Below are positions 47,236 through 59,484 of a stretch of DNA of 60,000 nucleotides, piece after piece; position 1 is the stretch's first letter, and every line of letters begins with the position of its first letter. The notes under the pieces are model-generated. The model was not told where the DNA came from. It ran no database searches and worked only from the letters and a program-made list of their open reading frames with translations. This DNA is from Takakia lepidozioides. Its lineage: Eukaryota > Streptophyta > Takakiopsida > Takakiales > Takakiaceae. The DNA lies in NCBI GenBank assembly GCA_030704615.1, contig CM060734.1:21516001-21576000 (forward strand), in the 5' to 3' direction. The translations under genes and the position numbers were made by a program.

Positions 47236-47917
47236 CTTTCCACAAACCCCTGAAATAACTAATGTTTTATGTGTATTACCAGATCCTGTATGCAGGTCCC
47301 CTCTTGGTTGGGACCTACCGCAGCAGACTGACTTGGCCGGTAGACCAAAAAGCCGACCGGCTTACATGGCAGACCGAGCAGCAGACCCCGAGCCGCAGCC
47401 GACCCTCCGAGGGGCGCTCCCACCCCCTTTGCGTGACAGGTGGGCCCCTCCACATGCACACGCGTGCGCATTGAAGATGGTGTTATCTTTCAATGAGAAG
47501 CCCCCATGATACACTAGACGTATTAAATATACACTACAACAGATCCTAGTTTTTATGTCTATCACTATTCGGCAGTCATGGTTTCCATGTCTACAAATAT
47601 GACTGTAGAGTCATGGAGGACATTGGCAGTGAAGTATTTCCTTAAATTGCGGAGTGATATAGTCATATATATATGTATTTTGCAAGTCATGTTGATCGTA
47701 TGAAGTTAAATGGTTGTTATGTCACCACAAAATATATACACCACTGCGGAGTCATAAAATTCTCATTTGGTGTGTATAATATATTCTAGCGACGACTGAA
47801 GGTCGGAAGCTAGTTTAGCGTAGAGCAGATATAGGGTGCCAAAGTGCCACATCATTGTCACCACGTCATCGTCGCCACGTTTCATCGCCACTTTTCGTCA
47901 TCAAATTTTTTGGTACT

Positions 47918-48006
47918 TGCCCACACTGCCCGGAATGTCTGCTTGGTCTTAGCATGCCGTTGGGACCTGCCCGGACTGCCCGAAATGTTTTCTTGGTCTT
48001 AGCAGG
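47918..48006. repeat. Short tandem duplication
   Basis: ACTTGCCCACACTGCCCGGA and ACCTGCCCGGACTGCCCGAA begin two adjacent ~55-bp units that both end CTTGGTCTTAGCA. No gene is seen in the surrounding 47,240-48,390. Confidence 0.65.
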
Positions 48007-48396
48007 TCGTGTTTCAATCTCTGCCTGCTCACCTGCATTGTGGTTCTCACAGACCAATCCGATATTACCTAAATATAGACACAAGCAACACACACAAGAG
48101 GTCATTTTGGGTTGATAGTCGGTGTCATGACACAAGGTCAAGGACAATGTGGTGAGGGCACTTCTTCGACCTATTCCAGCCTGTTTTGCCCTCTCATCAG
48201 ACTCGGCCCTGAGATGCATATTGAATTCTATAAGTTAGCTCATTGGGTGGATCTGTGGTATCCAAAAACAGATAACAGAGATGAGGAGAAACTTTGGAAT
48301 GAACACTTTTCCGACCCCAGTTGTCGTGCGCATACATATCGTTACACAACTACATCGCGGTCCAACACCACACAACACATGTGCACACCATACACT

Positions 48397-48592
48397 AGTA
48401 TATCACTAGTCCACCACTAGTCACTAGTCCAACCACTAGGCTGCCACTAGTCAGTCACTAGGCTGCCACTATGTTACCCACTATGGCAGTCACTAGTCCA
48501 CCACAATTTATCTAGTATACCACTAGTCCACCACTAGTCCAACCACTAGGTTGTCACTATGTTGCCCACTATGCAGTCACTAGTCCACCACA
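48397..48592 (-). repeat. LTR U3 with ACTAGTGG-type tandem repeats
   Basis: Dense CACTAGTCCACCACTAG and CTGCCACTATGTT motifs form two ~90-110 bp imperfect units (48,397-48,510 and 48,512-48,595). They lie directly after the LTR start and upstream of a GATGTAGTTGTGTAACGATA block shared with the other LTR. The + copy lacks the repeats, so they expanded in this lineage or were lost in the other. Confidence 0.75.
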
Positions 48593-48857
48593 ATCGCCCC
48601 CCTAGCTGGTGCTTAGATCCCTCTAAGTCCAGGTAGCCACAAGATGTGATAGTGACTGTAGCCTCACTAAGTCCTCCACCACTGTCCCTACTACACTCAA
48701 ACTCGATAGATCAAGAGGCCGGGTACAAGAGTAGCCCCATCGTTAGTCGCCGTCTTGCAACATGTGAACTTGAGCCTGGGATCTCGTGTATTGACTCATA
48801 TGAGCTTGGCCTCCCATGTCTTATTAGCTGCCACTAGTCATATCCACTGCCACTATC

Positions 48858-49480
48858 CCAAGCAGTGTGGATATAACCAATCTCCATCAGGAACCTTCTC
48901 AAGAGGTGGTGTCAAGCATCCCATGTGTCAACCTCTTGAGCATCGATCACACACCAGCATAATGGGTGCCCCTTTGGCAGACCCACAGAGCATGCACCTC
49001 AAACCTGCAGATACCACTGTCAAGTTTGGGTCAATTCTGCCATCGACATTAGGAAGGTGACATGGCGCACAATTACGCACATTGTCCTTCCAAGTCGCAT
49101 GCACACGAAGTCGGGACAGGTACACCCCGGAAAATTTCCCACCGTCACCTGATAGGCCCTGTCGTGCAAAACAGACCCAGATGTGACCAAAGTATAAACC
49201 CGTCCATACCCAGGTGAAGGTACTTCCATAGTTCCTGTTACCCGAGCCTGAAGTAGTCTGGCCGATTCCACCTTCGCATCGTGATCAGGCCCCGAAGCCA
49301 CCCGATGCACTGTTTTGCCATTCCTTCTCGTGGGATGCGAAGTATCATCTGGAGGAAGCACCATAGCAGCAAGGCCACCAAGAGTCCACGCCACAGCCAT
49401 CCCGACCCTCCAAGATCAGGACTTCTGAGGGCAACACCTCTCGAACCCTCATAATAACACACCCTGTAGTGACATCTAGG
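48858..49480 (-). pseudogene. SWIM-like and PHD finger C-terminal module
   Basis: Following the integrase, this copy has about 285 bp missing from the + copy. It encodes PGYGRVYTLVTSGSVLHDRA and YQVTVGNFPGCTCPDF, which has the beta-strand plus CxC pattern of a SWIM zinc finger; the shared CAPCH segment could supply the remaining ligands. A one-base shift separates the halves. The PHD finger follows (48,858-49,003) with a TGA (48,928) in place of Trp and one Cys changed to Tyr. SWIM is a tentative name. Confidence 0.55.
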
Positions 49481-49489
49481 GTCGTAGAA

Positions 49490-50480
49490 GCAGTCTGCTA
49501 CAAATAAACATAGTTACCAGGGCTAAACCTCCAAACTCCAGGACGATATCCTCCACCACGTATAGTGGCATACCTCAACGTATCACGGTGCTGTGCAATG
49601 GCAAGGTTCTCAAAAGCCAGGGGCATGACTTTCTTGAACAACTCTGCACGCTGATACATGCACGTACCCACATGTCCGGATCGTCAAGGTTAAGGACTTG
49701 AGCAGTGTCCCTACGAATGGCTGTAGGCAAATCCGGCTCTCGGCCAAAGATGAGGAACTATGGTGAGAATGAGGCAAGTGATGCTTGCTTGCTGAACCTG
49801 TAGCCCATGGCTAACCAAGGTACCTAAAGATCCCAATTTCCTAGGTCTCCCTTCTGCAAGCCATACTTCCGCAAGCCCCTCTTCACCATCTGCACAACTC
49901 TCTCTGCCAAGCCAACGGCCTCAGGATGATCCCGAGAAGTGGTGCGGTAGTCTATTAAGGCTTTATCACACAAAGCCTGAAACTCCCCCAAGAACTCTCT
50001 CCCTTGGTCCGTGAGTACTTCAGCTAGAGCACCGAATCGGCTAAGCACACGATCCAAGAATGCATACGCAGCTCCCTCACTAGCCTTATTAGGCAATGGA
50101 ACCAATTCGATCCACTTGGAGAAGTGCTCCACCATCACCAACACATATTTATGGTGGCGCATTGTCAGTGGCAACGGTCCTGCGAAGTCAAGACTCCATC
50201 TATAGCCCAATCCCATGATCGGAAGAGAATGCAACTGGGGTGTAGGGGCGTTGAATGAAGCACGCACCCTGTCACACACCAAGCACCTAGCCACAAATCG
50301 TTGCATCTCTGTGTGCATACCACGCCACCAATACTGCCCTTGCAGTAGACTATGAGTGTGTCGCACTCCAAACTACCCCAACTCCTCATGGGCATGTCGC
50401 ACTAACCATGCACGCTATGTTGGGTGAGGCACAATCCTCACCCGACCATCCTCCTACACTCGAAGCAGGTGTATCCCCTC
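49490..50480 (-). pseudogene. Integrase of the second PHD-gypsy copy
   Basis: The HHCC finger (to CLVCDRV) and catalytic core (WSLDFAGPLP, LTDQGREF, HPEAVGLAERVV) are retained. Stops at 49,824 and 50,415 are TAG where the paralogue has CAG. The frame 49,824-50,366 is otherwise open for 180 codons. Confidence 0.88.
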
Positions 50481-52037
50481 CCACTTGAACCTCTTGGCTC
50501 GCTGCAGGATCCGATCTCTTTCCTTGGCAGTTACAGTGGCTACCGTGTCTCTAGTACGGAGGTAGTTCAGCACAGCCGAATCCTCATGTATATCTCTAGC
50601 ACCACCTGGCTCGTCACTAGCCTCAAGGTCCTCAGACACTCCGTCTACAGTCATCCCTGTTGTAGGCCCAATCTGGCCTCCCGCTGCCAAGATACACAAA
50701 AATGCAGATGTGTGCCATCCCGGCACCATCTCCTCGTCCGTCTCACCATGCCACCGAGCTCTAGTGTCATCCTGCTGGCTCATGCATGGATTGCGACTCA
50801 ATCCATCCGCATCCCGATTGGCCAAACCCGATCGATGCACAACCTAAAAGTCATACTCTTGGAGTATGAGTACCCACCGTGCAAGCTTCCCCGTAAGCTT
50901 GTCTGACTCCATCAACCACTTGAGTGGTTGGTGATCCGTGACAATGGTGAAGAGATTGCCGTATAGATAGCACCTGAAGTGTGTCACGACCTACACTGCA
51001 GCTAAGCATTCTCCCTCATATGAGCTATACTTAGCCTTTGCAGCATTGTTCGAGCGGCTAGCATAAGCCACTACAAACTTTCTTCCCTCATCATCCACAT
51101 GTGTGAGCACCGCTCCAAGCCCCAGCATGCTCCAATCCGTATGCAACTAAAAGGGACGCCCCCTGATAGGTTGTCTCAGGATAGATACCGAGATCAACCT
51201 CGCCTTGAGCTCTTGAAAAGCTCGTTCCTGCTCATCTTCCCACTGCCACTTCTGGTCCACCTTGGTCAGTTTGGTTAGAACCTTTGCAATGGCACTAAAT
51301 CCCTTGACAAACCGTCTATAATAGTTTGTCAACCCCATGAAAACTCAAACTCGGCTCACATCCGTGGGCATGGAATTTGTGCAATGGCCTCTACCTTAGT
51401 CTGCTGTACCCCCAATCCTCCAGGATATATCATGTGACCCAGATACTCAATCTGGTTGTGGAAAAACTTGCACTTCTCCGAATGCAGTTTCAATCCGTGC
51501 GCTCTCAAGTGCTCAAATACCACCTGAAGGTATCTCTTATGCTCCTCCACTGTAGCACTAAAGATGATGATGTCATCTATGTAGCACCGAGCAAACTCTA
51601 CCCTTGCTAGAATCTTGTCCATGACTCTCTGGAACTCTGCAGGAGCATTCTTAAGCCCGAATGGCAAGAACCGCCACTGGTATAGGCAATCCTTGCCGTG
51701 CTCATTGATCCCCCAAAATATCGTCTTTTGCTTGTCCGCCTCCTTGATCGGAAATTGGTGATATCCGGATCATAAATCCAAAGTGCTAAAGACCTTAGCA
51801 TGCCCAATGGCATCAAAGATCTCCTCTGGTGTGGGCATGGCATACTTATCGGACTTGGTCTGACGATTTAGAGGCCGGTAATCACCGCACATACGCCTCT
51901 CCGTCCAATTGTCATAGACATCCTTCTTGGCTGGCATCACTATGGCTGAAGCATACTCTCCACCATATAGCTCCACCAAACCAGCCTCCCAGAGGTCTTG
52001 AGTCCTCATCTGAATCAAAGACCTCTCCATGTCACTG
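50481..52037 (-). pseudogene. RT and RNase H of the second PHD-gypsy copy
   Basis: RT blocks MCGDYRPLNRQTKSDKYAMP, FGLKNAPAEFQRVMDKIL and YIDDIIIFS are intact between stops. RNase H keeps TDHQPLKWLM and NRDADGLSRNP. The RT frame is unbroken at the two points where the + copy has indels, so the two copies decayed independently. Confidence 0.88.
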
Positions 52038-52039
52038 TA

Positions 52040-54900
52040 AGAGACCCATCGGACCCTGATGGATAAGTCACTGTATTGATCTGGGTAGACCCCCAATTGG
52101 TGATATCCGAATTTTCATTTACAGCTCTCTTCTTTGAGCCCTGAGGTTTGGACACATCATTTACTCGGCCTGAGTTGTCCGCTTCCTGGATGCCTAATGG
52201 TCTCGAACTCCTGCGCCTCTTACATTGCCCTCGGCCGGGATTATCCCCAACCTCAAATACCGGTTCCCCTCCTACGCACCGGTGATTCATACTGACAGCA
52301 CATAAAAATCACAGGAGGAAACGCAGTGGCATAAGGAAATATTGAACCTCGCTTCATGAGTGGAGGTTCCAAAATCCTGATATTCATTCGTTCTCTAACA
52401 AACTGTCTACCACCTTGCAACGAATCAGACATTCACACCCCCTCTCACGGAACTAAGGAATTTCCGTGGGACATTCTTGATTTCACATATTGTGATCATT
52501 TTCTCTGGGGGATCCATCCAATTTTGGTGTCTCTTGGACGACATACAAAGGAACGTCCACTGGACAGGCGAGGTTCATGTGAATGCTTCTCTAGCCCTTG
52601 ACGTAGGTCTACTAATAGCTCCAGATAAAAGGTCTATAGTGGCCTACGAGTAGACGCTACGGTGGATTTTGGGATTACCAAAAATGCGGCAGAAACACAT
52701 TGGGAAAAAACTAGCGCTGGGATAAATGAGAACAGTTCACAGAGGAGAAAAAAACCACTCATAACTCTACCAAACCCTCAACAAAAAAATGCATTTTCCA
52801 CCACCACCATCTGTAAACCCTAACCCTCAGCAAACAAACCACCAAAGACGAACCAACAGCACACAAAAACCACACCCTCACACAAGACACAAAACCACCA
52901 GCACACAAAACCACTACCACCCACAGTTCCACCAGCATAACACACACCAAAAACTGAGAAACACGATGAATAAAAAAGACGACATAATATGAAATGAAAA
53001 ACTCGCAGCAATGAAATGAAATGTAACAGTAGCAAAGCACAGCAAAGAGCAAAGCAAAGCACGGCAAAAAGTTTCGGACACAATACAGAACAGGAAAGCA
53101 AGCAAACATGCAAAATTGAAATGCAATTCATTGGGATGTTGTTCTATACCAACAGCTGTTCTATACATGAGAGAAAAAAAAAACCACAGCCACAGCAAAG
53201 ACTCTTCCACAGTGAAAACTGCCAGACAGAAAACAAATCCAATTGTACATACAACTGCTCGTGTTCTTCTGTAGGAGTACTGAAGCCCTCCTGCAGGTAG
53301 CCTGCCAAGCAATTATGGTCCTCATTCTCGAGGAATTCTGTAACCGTAAACGAAATGGACAGTAGGGTTCTCTCTAAATGTCCAAATCCATGTCAAAACA
53401 AGAGGAAAAGAATTAGTTTTGTGAACTTTACCTGCTGGTTTCAGCCATTTCGGTCAGCCCACCACCAAAACTCTCTCCTTTCGTGTCTGCTCAAGAGACT
53501 CCGTGTGCTCCTCTCCTCTCTGCTCCGCTCTCCGCTGCTCTTCACTACACTGCGCTCCACTGTCCACTCTCACCTCTCAAAAGTCTCTCTTTTAACGCTC
53601 TCCTCTCTCTGTTCGCATTTGCACAGCGCTTCCGCGTACAGAAGAGACTGGCGAAAGAATGGAATGAGCGCGCGCGAGGCTTATATGCCGTTGTGCCGAA
53701 AATCTGAACCGTCGGCGTCGATTGAAATCGAATGGCCGCGACGGCGAACGGCGCCTGAAATGGATGTCGTGCAACATCCATCCGCTCATCCATGCATAAA
53801 AATGTAATAATCATCCAGTTCAGATTCTGTCCATCCCTCTGGGATGAGGACAACTGACAAATGAACAGACGAATGAAAAGACTGACGTTAACGAGAAAGG
53901 ATGTAATGATTGTGTACTAGATATCCGCCTGCCATGATAACTCCGTGACGGCAGTTTCCAGACTGTACATCCCTCACGCTCACGTTAACGGCGCTCGACG
54001 TTAGGGCCACACTAATAAAAGAGGCGGTTATAAATGGTACCACACCTCGATCCAGGAGAACCGTGTTGGCCCAAATCTACTAATACAGTACCAGTATTTC
54101 GAAATAGATTCTGAGTTATAATGTTTAATTGGAATGAAAAATTGTAGATTTCGTTACGACAGTGGGCCGCCTTGCATAACTACTCCCTCACGCCCCTGGT
54201 ACGAGTTGACATCTTTCACGCTGGCTGCAATGTCTAGAGCCTGTCAGAGCCGCACGATTTTTATGGAGCGGCTATCAACGGCACCAGACCTCGATCCACG
54301 AGAACATTCTTCAATTTCCCAATGTGTAAGTTTCGACAAGTACGAAAACTTTCATGGAGATTTCGGCCGTTATCCTTTTGGCGTCATCATTGGGAGATAG
54401 GGTGCTCTCAATATATGACACTCTTTGCACACATCACTCACCGACGCCACAAAATCCGTAAGAACCGTCCGATTCCCACGATAGGTGGCCTTATCGATCC
54501 GGGAGACAATGAATCAGAACTTCCCATTGGACAGATTCCGAACCAAGCTTAGAGTACATCTCTATATAAGGTCCCACTGCACACACTACCCGCTTCTCCC
54601 ACCAGGCCTCTCATTTGCATCTTCTTCTTCCGCGCACAACTCTGGCAATCGTGCACCTTTGTGCCCATCGTCCAGTTCTCTTGCAGTCTCTACACCTCAC
54701 CGTGTTTTCCAAAGTGTCCCCTGTGAACTTCTTAGTTCCGACGGAGGATATTTCGATAATATTTTTATTTAGACATTGTTTTTTATTTTTTTATTTCTCC
54801 TTTAAATGTAGTCCATTTAGAACACATACTCTTAAAGCTTGTCTCCATATCTCCTCTATTACCTCCAATGGGCAGTCGCGACATTGTTTGTCATTCATCC
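52040..54900. other. Unassigned interval with minor motifs
   Basis: A 91-codon minus frame (52,015-52,290) crosses the truncation point of the retroelement and has no known domain. A plant telo-box AAACCCTAA sits at 52,815-52,823. 53,500-53,650 is CT-rich with TTATATGC at 53,680 and could be a minus-strand promoter and leader, but no coding exon follows convincingly. 53,970-54,320 holds an imperfect ~240-bp tandem duplication sharing ACCTCGATCCA and GAGAAC. CTATATAAGG (about 54,552-54,561) is a + strand TATA box with nothing recognisable downstream before the hAT element. Confidence 0.35.
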
Positions 54901-55115
54901 AAAAGTACCAGTGAGGTGTTTTCATCCCCGGTTATCAGCGTCACGTCCGTCCGTCAGCGTCAGGTCACGTCAGACCTGACGCTGACCGGACCTCTGTCAC
55001 GTCAGGTTCGGAGAATATTCTGGTAAAAATAGTACCAGGTAAAATACTGCCACTTAAGCAGCCACGTCGCCGACACGGTGGCGGTGGCAAATACATTTTG
55101 AAAATTAACAAATGA

Positions 55116-56085
55116 ACGCGACCGCCAATTATGGCGGTCCCTTTGTTTTCGAAATTAAAAAAGAAATAGCGACCGCCATAATTGGTGGTCGCTTCAATTT
55201 ATTTTAAAAAAAAAATAAGATTGGCGGTCGCACTGGCGGTCGCTTTATTTTCGAATTAAAAAAAGAAATAGCGATCGCTATCCTGGCAGTCGCTTCAATT
55301 AATTATTTTTTTAAAAACAAGATTGACGGTCGCCTAATTTAAAAAAGAAAACAAGCGACTGCCGTATTAGCGGTCGCACAATTTTGTAAATATGTACAAA
55401 ACAAGCGACCGCCACATGGCGGTCGGATAATTTCAAAAATATATTAAAAAAAAACAACGACCGCCATTGGGCAGTCGCTTAATTTAAGAAAAATATAGAA
55501 AAATAAACGACCGCCATATGGCGGTCGGTAAATTTAGAATTATATAAATAAAACAAGCGACATATGAAAATAAAAGCGACCGCCACACCGGTGGTCGCTT
55601 GTTTTAAAACAGTACAATATTTGCGACCACCAAACTGGCGGTCGCGTCAATTTTAAAATATATATTAAGTTTAAGCGACCGCCAGCCTGGAGGTCGCTTA
55701 AACTTGAAAATATAAAGATTAAAAGCGACCGCCTTACTGGCGGTCGTGGTTTTTAAAAAATATTAAAAATAAAAGCGACCACCATATTGGCGGTCGTTTT
55801 ATTTTAAATATATTAACAAATGAAGCGACCACCATATTGGCGGTCGCTTTATTTTATTAACAAATGAAGCGACCGCCATACCGGCAGTCGCATTATATTT
55901 TGAAATAAAAAACAATAGCGACCGCCATACGGGCGGTTGCTTAAATTTAAAAATATACAAAATAGAAGTGACCGCAATACTACACAAAATGAAAGGAAAT
56001 AAAAGTGACCGCAGTAGTGGCGGTCACTTGTTTTTCATAAAAAATAGAAATAACGACCGTAGTATTAGCGGTCGCTTAATTTCAA
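55116..56085. repeat. Left palindrome array D (AGCGACCGCC...GGCGGTCGCT)
   Basis: About twenty 23-26 bp palindromes, each AGCGACCGCC + 4-5 bases + GGCGGTCGCT with scattered substitutions. Units from 55,404 onwards start at 55,456, 55,506, 55,575, 55,622, 55,674, 55,724, 55,774, 55,824, 55,868, 55,917, 55,967, 56,004 and 56,052, mostly 44-52 bp apart. Spacers are AT-rich and not conserved in sequence. Many substitutions are C-to-T or G-to-A at the CpGs of the core. Confidence 0.93.
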
Positions 56086-56549
56086 AATTATAACAAATAT
56101 GGTTGTACAGCCTTTTTCGAGTGGGCGTTATTGGTTCGTCATTTATTCATTTCACTTACATTTCACTTTCATCTTTCTTGGATCATATATAAGGGAGGAG
56201 GGTCACCAAGCTCCTCACTTCTTTTGGCGCAAACACTTGAGGTTGCTTTGGATGTTCTCTTCCATTGAACGAGAGTGTAGCCCAAGAGGAGGGTGCGCAC
56301 CTTTTGTCGTTGTGGCTTCCACCAAAGCCACTTCAGCAGATTGTGTATAAGCTCAACATTATAACCCACATCAACCCACTTGGGTTGCTGACAAGTGTAG
56401 AAGTGTTGGGCTATCGCATTGCACTCTACATTCACAACACCTTCATTTATAGGTGACTGTTTTTTGTTGCTTACATCGCTAGGTCCCAGGGGAGTGGATA
56501 TTGGGTGAAGATGAGGGAAGAATGGAGCCCTTGGTATACGGCAATCCCG

Positions 56550-56650
56550 AACATTGTCAGTGCCACTGGTAGTGTTGAGTACAACCTATGTGGATTAAAG
56601 CTTTCTTATCGTAAGGATCGGTTGCTCGCTCACCTCGGCTATAAGGTGTG
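56550..56650 (+). pseudogene. BED-finger-like N-terminus of the hAT transposase
   Basis: A frame upstream of the main ORF reads SVEYNLCGLKLSYRKDRLLA followed by HLGYK. This matches the second half of a BED zinc finger (C...RxxxLxxHLxY), with the first Cys apparently replaced by Tyr. A TGA right after it (about 56,649) separates it from the main frame. Confidence 0.5.
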
Positions 56651-59015
56651 AAGAGCACTAGGGTGGGTTTATGCCATAAAGCACTTATGTGGGTAAAAAG
56701 TCACTTTGCCCAGTATGGAGGCAATATTCTAATGTCTTTGGATCTGGACATGACCTCTGAGCAGAACACTTCATCTTCCCGTCAGGATGCCCCGATTAGT
56801 ACCCAGGGCGATTCTTGTGAGGCTTCGGGTATCCTTGGACAAGTAGGTTGTGCCGGAGCAATACCTACTTCAACACCTTTTTGTACCCATACACTTCAAT
56901 GGAGTAGAGGATTACGGCAGCAATCCATGCAGGAAGGTCTTAACTTGTCTGCGAAAAGACAATTGGATAAAAAATGGATGCAGTTTTTCTTCGAGGCCAA
57001 CATACCATTTAATAAGGCAAGGCTTCCGGCATTTGTTTCTGCCGTTAGAGCAACCTTGGAGTCCAGATCCACGTACGTGCCTCCGACTTATCACAATCTC
57101 TGCACAGGATTGCTAGAAGATGCCATGACCGAGCTTACACAAAAGGTCAACGATAGGACGAGCGAGTGCATCAGAAAATATGGAAGCACTATATGTGCCG
57201 ATGGTTGGAGTTCTGTTACAAACAGACCGTTGTTCAATGTCATGCTCGTATGTCCAGCTGGAGAATTCTTGGGATCGGTCGACACTAGTGGCAAGAAGAA
57301 AGATGGACGTTATCAATGCCAACTATTGACGGACTTCATCGAACAGATCGGAAGTGATAGAATCGTGCAAATATGCACAGACAATGCCACTAACATGAGA
57401 AACACTGCAGACATGTTGTTGGCACGTTATACCCATATGTACTATTAAGGTTGTGCTGCTCATATCCTTGACCTCATTTTGAAAGATTGGGGAAAAGAAC
57501 AGTGGGTGAAACAACTTGTCAAGCGAACGAAGACTGTTGTGTCATTCATCCGCACACACCACATCTCTTTGGCAATATATAGAAGGCACGAACCCAAATA
57601 CAACCTCCGTAATCTAGGCGAAACTCGTTTTGCCACTAACTTCTTGATGGTGGATCGGTTGGTGACGGTGAAGAGCAGTCTGGAGCACACCATCATCGAT
57701 CCTCAATGGGATGCGTACACATGGACATTGCGGGACTCCATAAAAGCCAAGTCATTGGGCAAAAGTCGAAAAGTTCGAAATAGCATTCGCAGCGATGATT
57801 TCTGGAAGAAATGTAAAAACTTTCTTTATATGGTAGAGCCGGTGTTAATCGTCTTGCAGGAGTTTGATGGAAAGCAACCAGTAATGGGCAAGGCATGGTT
57901 ACTAATGCAAAATCTTGAGAAGCACGTCCAATCCTTGAGGCATCCTCCCTTCTCCTTGGAACCTGAACTTGCGGACAGTGCTGAGGATGCATTTTACGAC
58001 CGTCGTTCGATGGTTCGAACGGACTTGCATTATGCGGGGGCTTTGCTCAATCCATTCTTGCTCGACCATGCTCCGAGACGACGCTGATGCCAAGGTCGGC
58101 CTCGTGCGAGTGCTCGTACAACTGGCTTCGCCGAACCATGCAGAGAGAGCTATATCTGAGTACCAATGCTTCTCAAATCGCCGCAACCCTTTTGAGGACA
58201 TGTCGGATCCAAAAGAGCTCAATATGTTGTCACATGAATGGTGGGATCTGATTGGAGCTGGAGCAAGAACATTGGCTCCCATTGCAAAGCGTATTCTTGC
58301 TCAAGTGTGCTCTGCCTCATCTTGCGAATGCAATTGGAGTAGTTACTCATTTCTTCACAACAAGGTTTGCAACAGGTTGAATCTCGCGAGGGCTGACAAA
58401 TTGATGTATGTGTATATCAATTGTCGACTGCTACGTGAAAGGGCAACGGATGATGCTGCAACAGGGTATGAGAGGAATTTGCATTCGAAAGCTGAGGTTG
58501 ATTCGATGAGTGACGATACTGAGTCTCTGAGAGAATCATCTCAGAGGGAATCATCTGCCTCCGATAGTGAAGATGGATCCGATGATGCTCCCGAAAATGC
58601 GTATGACCTGTTTACATTCATAGAGGAGGATGCTTATATCCAGCCGACCTTTGATGACCTTCTTGAAGAAGTGCGTATCGCAGATAAAGGTGAAGCTGCA
58701 ATTATGTCATCCCCAGAACATGGTCCTCAAAATGAAGTTGGGGTCGACCCTCGCCCCCCACTACACGCTGAAGCCACCGGTAGTGCCCCAATGAAGCTTA
58801 GGGGTGATGAATTTCCAGGACCGAGCGATGCGTGCGTGTGGAAAACAGATCAACCTTGTTGCTCCTTAATGTCCGTTGTGTTGATGGGGAGCTGGATCGG
58901 TTTTGGCATTGTGGTGAAGCTGGTCGTATCGGTGAGGCATGATCTCGTCTCGTCGACTGTACAATGGGTTCGACACTATCGTTTGTATGAACAAAGTTAC
59001 CGGAGTGGGAGTTGA
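56648..59015 (+). pseudogene. hAT transposase with DUF659-type core
   Basis: The frame from 56,648 shows FFFEANIPFNKARLPAFVSA, then ICADGWSSVTNRPLFNVM and IVQICTDNATNM, the DUF659/RNase H-like core with two catalytic-type Asp. A TAA at 57,446 interrupts just before GCAAHILDLILKDWG, and the same frame continues to about 58,085. A one-base shift then leads to the C-terminal dimerisation domain: WWDLIGAGARTLAPIAKRIL, CECNWSSYSFLHNKVCNRLN and LMYVYINCRLL. In two places where the family has Arg (CERNWS, KVRNRL) this copy has Cys, each one C-to-T change in CGC. An acidic tail follows. Transposase would bind the element ends and cut and paste it. This copy is inactive as written. Confidence 0.88.
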
Positions 59016-59484
59016 CCTCAGAGAGAACTAAATGTGGTTCGAGGTCGCTTGCAGATTCAAAGACCTGGACATATGAGGTCGGATAAGGAGGACGATTTCA
59101 GCACTGATCATGGCAATGGTGGTGAAGTCGAGGCTGACCCGGATTTTCAACCCATCGGAGCATTAGAATTATGATCTTCTTCGTCCCGCCGTCGAAGTAG
59201 TAAAAGGAACTGAAGCAAAACAGCTGTAGGCATGCATCAGCACATTTTAGTGGACATGTTTATATTTCTGTAGTGAAGAAATACCAGTGTGATCATTGTC
59301 ACTATGAGTATTTGTATTGCTGTTGTGCATGTATTGGAAAATAAAAGATGTTGCCCATGTGTATACCAGCCAAAATGTTGGCCAAATGCACCGTCACTTG
59401 CTCATGTTTGTGTTCGATGACTTGCTTGTGGAATGGAGAACAATTGTGTCATGCTTCCAACTTTGCATTCATTTTTATTTTAAT

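Larger units (their letters stand above)
48320..52037 (-). mobile_element. Second PHD-gypsy copy, minus strand, 5'-truncated
   Basis: From 52,037 leftwards the sequence matches the element at 26.95-34.2 kb from the RT start (YSDMERSLIQMRTQDLWEAG) through RNase H, integrase and PHD to the TGTGG LTR start at 48,592. Everything upstream of RT, including the methyltransferase, is absent: the match begins abruptly at 52,037. Five CAG codons of the + copy are TAG here (51,147, 50,844, 50,415, 49,824 and 49,498 on + coordinates) and one CGA is TGA (51,770). Confidence 0.88.

Noticed and set aside
52811-52828. Interstitial telomere
   Set aside because: Only about one and a half TTTAGGG-type units; at most a telo-box promoter motif.
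53200-53690. Minus-strand gene with a small first exon (ATG at 53,448, donor at 53,431)
   Set aside because: Joining to the best acceptor (53,337) gives a stop after ten codons, and no domain is recognisable. Only a possible leader region is noted.
55404-56085. CRISPR-like array (24-bp palindromic repeats with 26-bp spacers)
   Set aside because: Repeats vary from unit to unit, spacers are simple AT-rich DNA, there are no cas genes, and the setting is eukaryotic with a hAT transposase in the middle.
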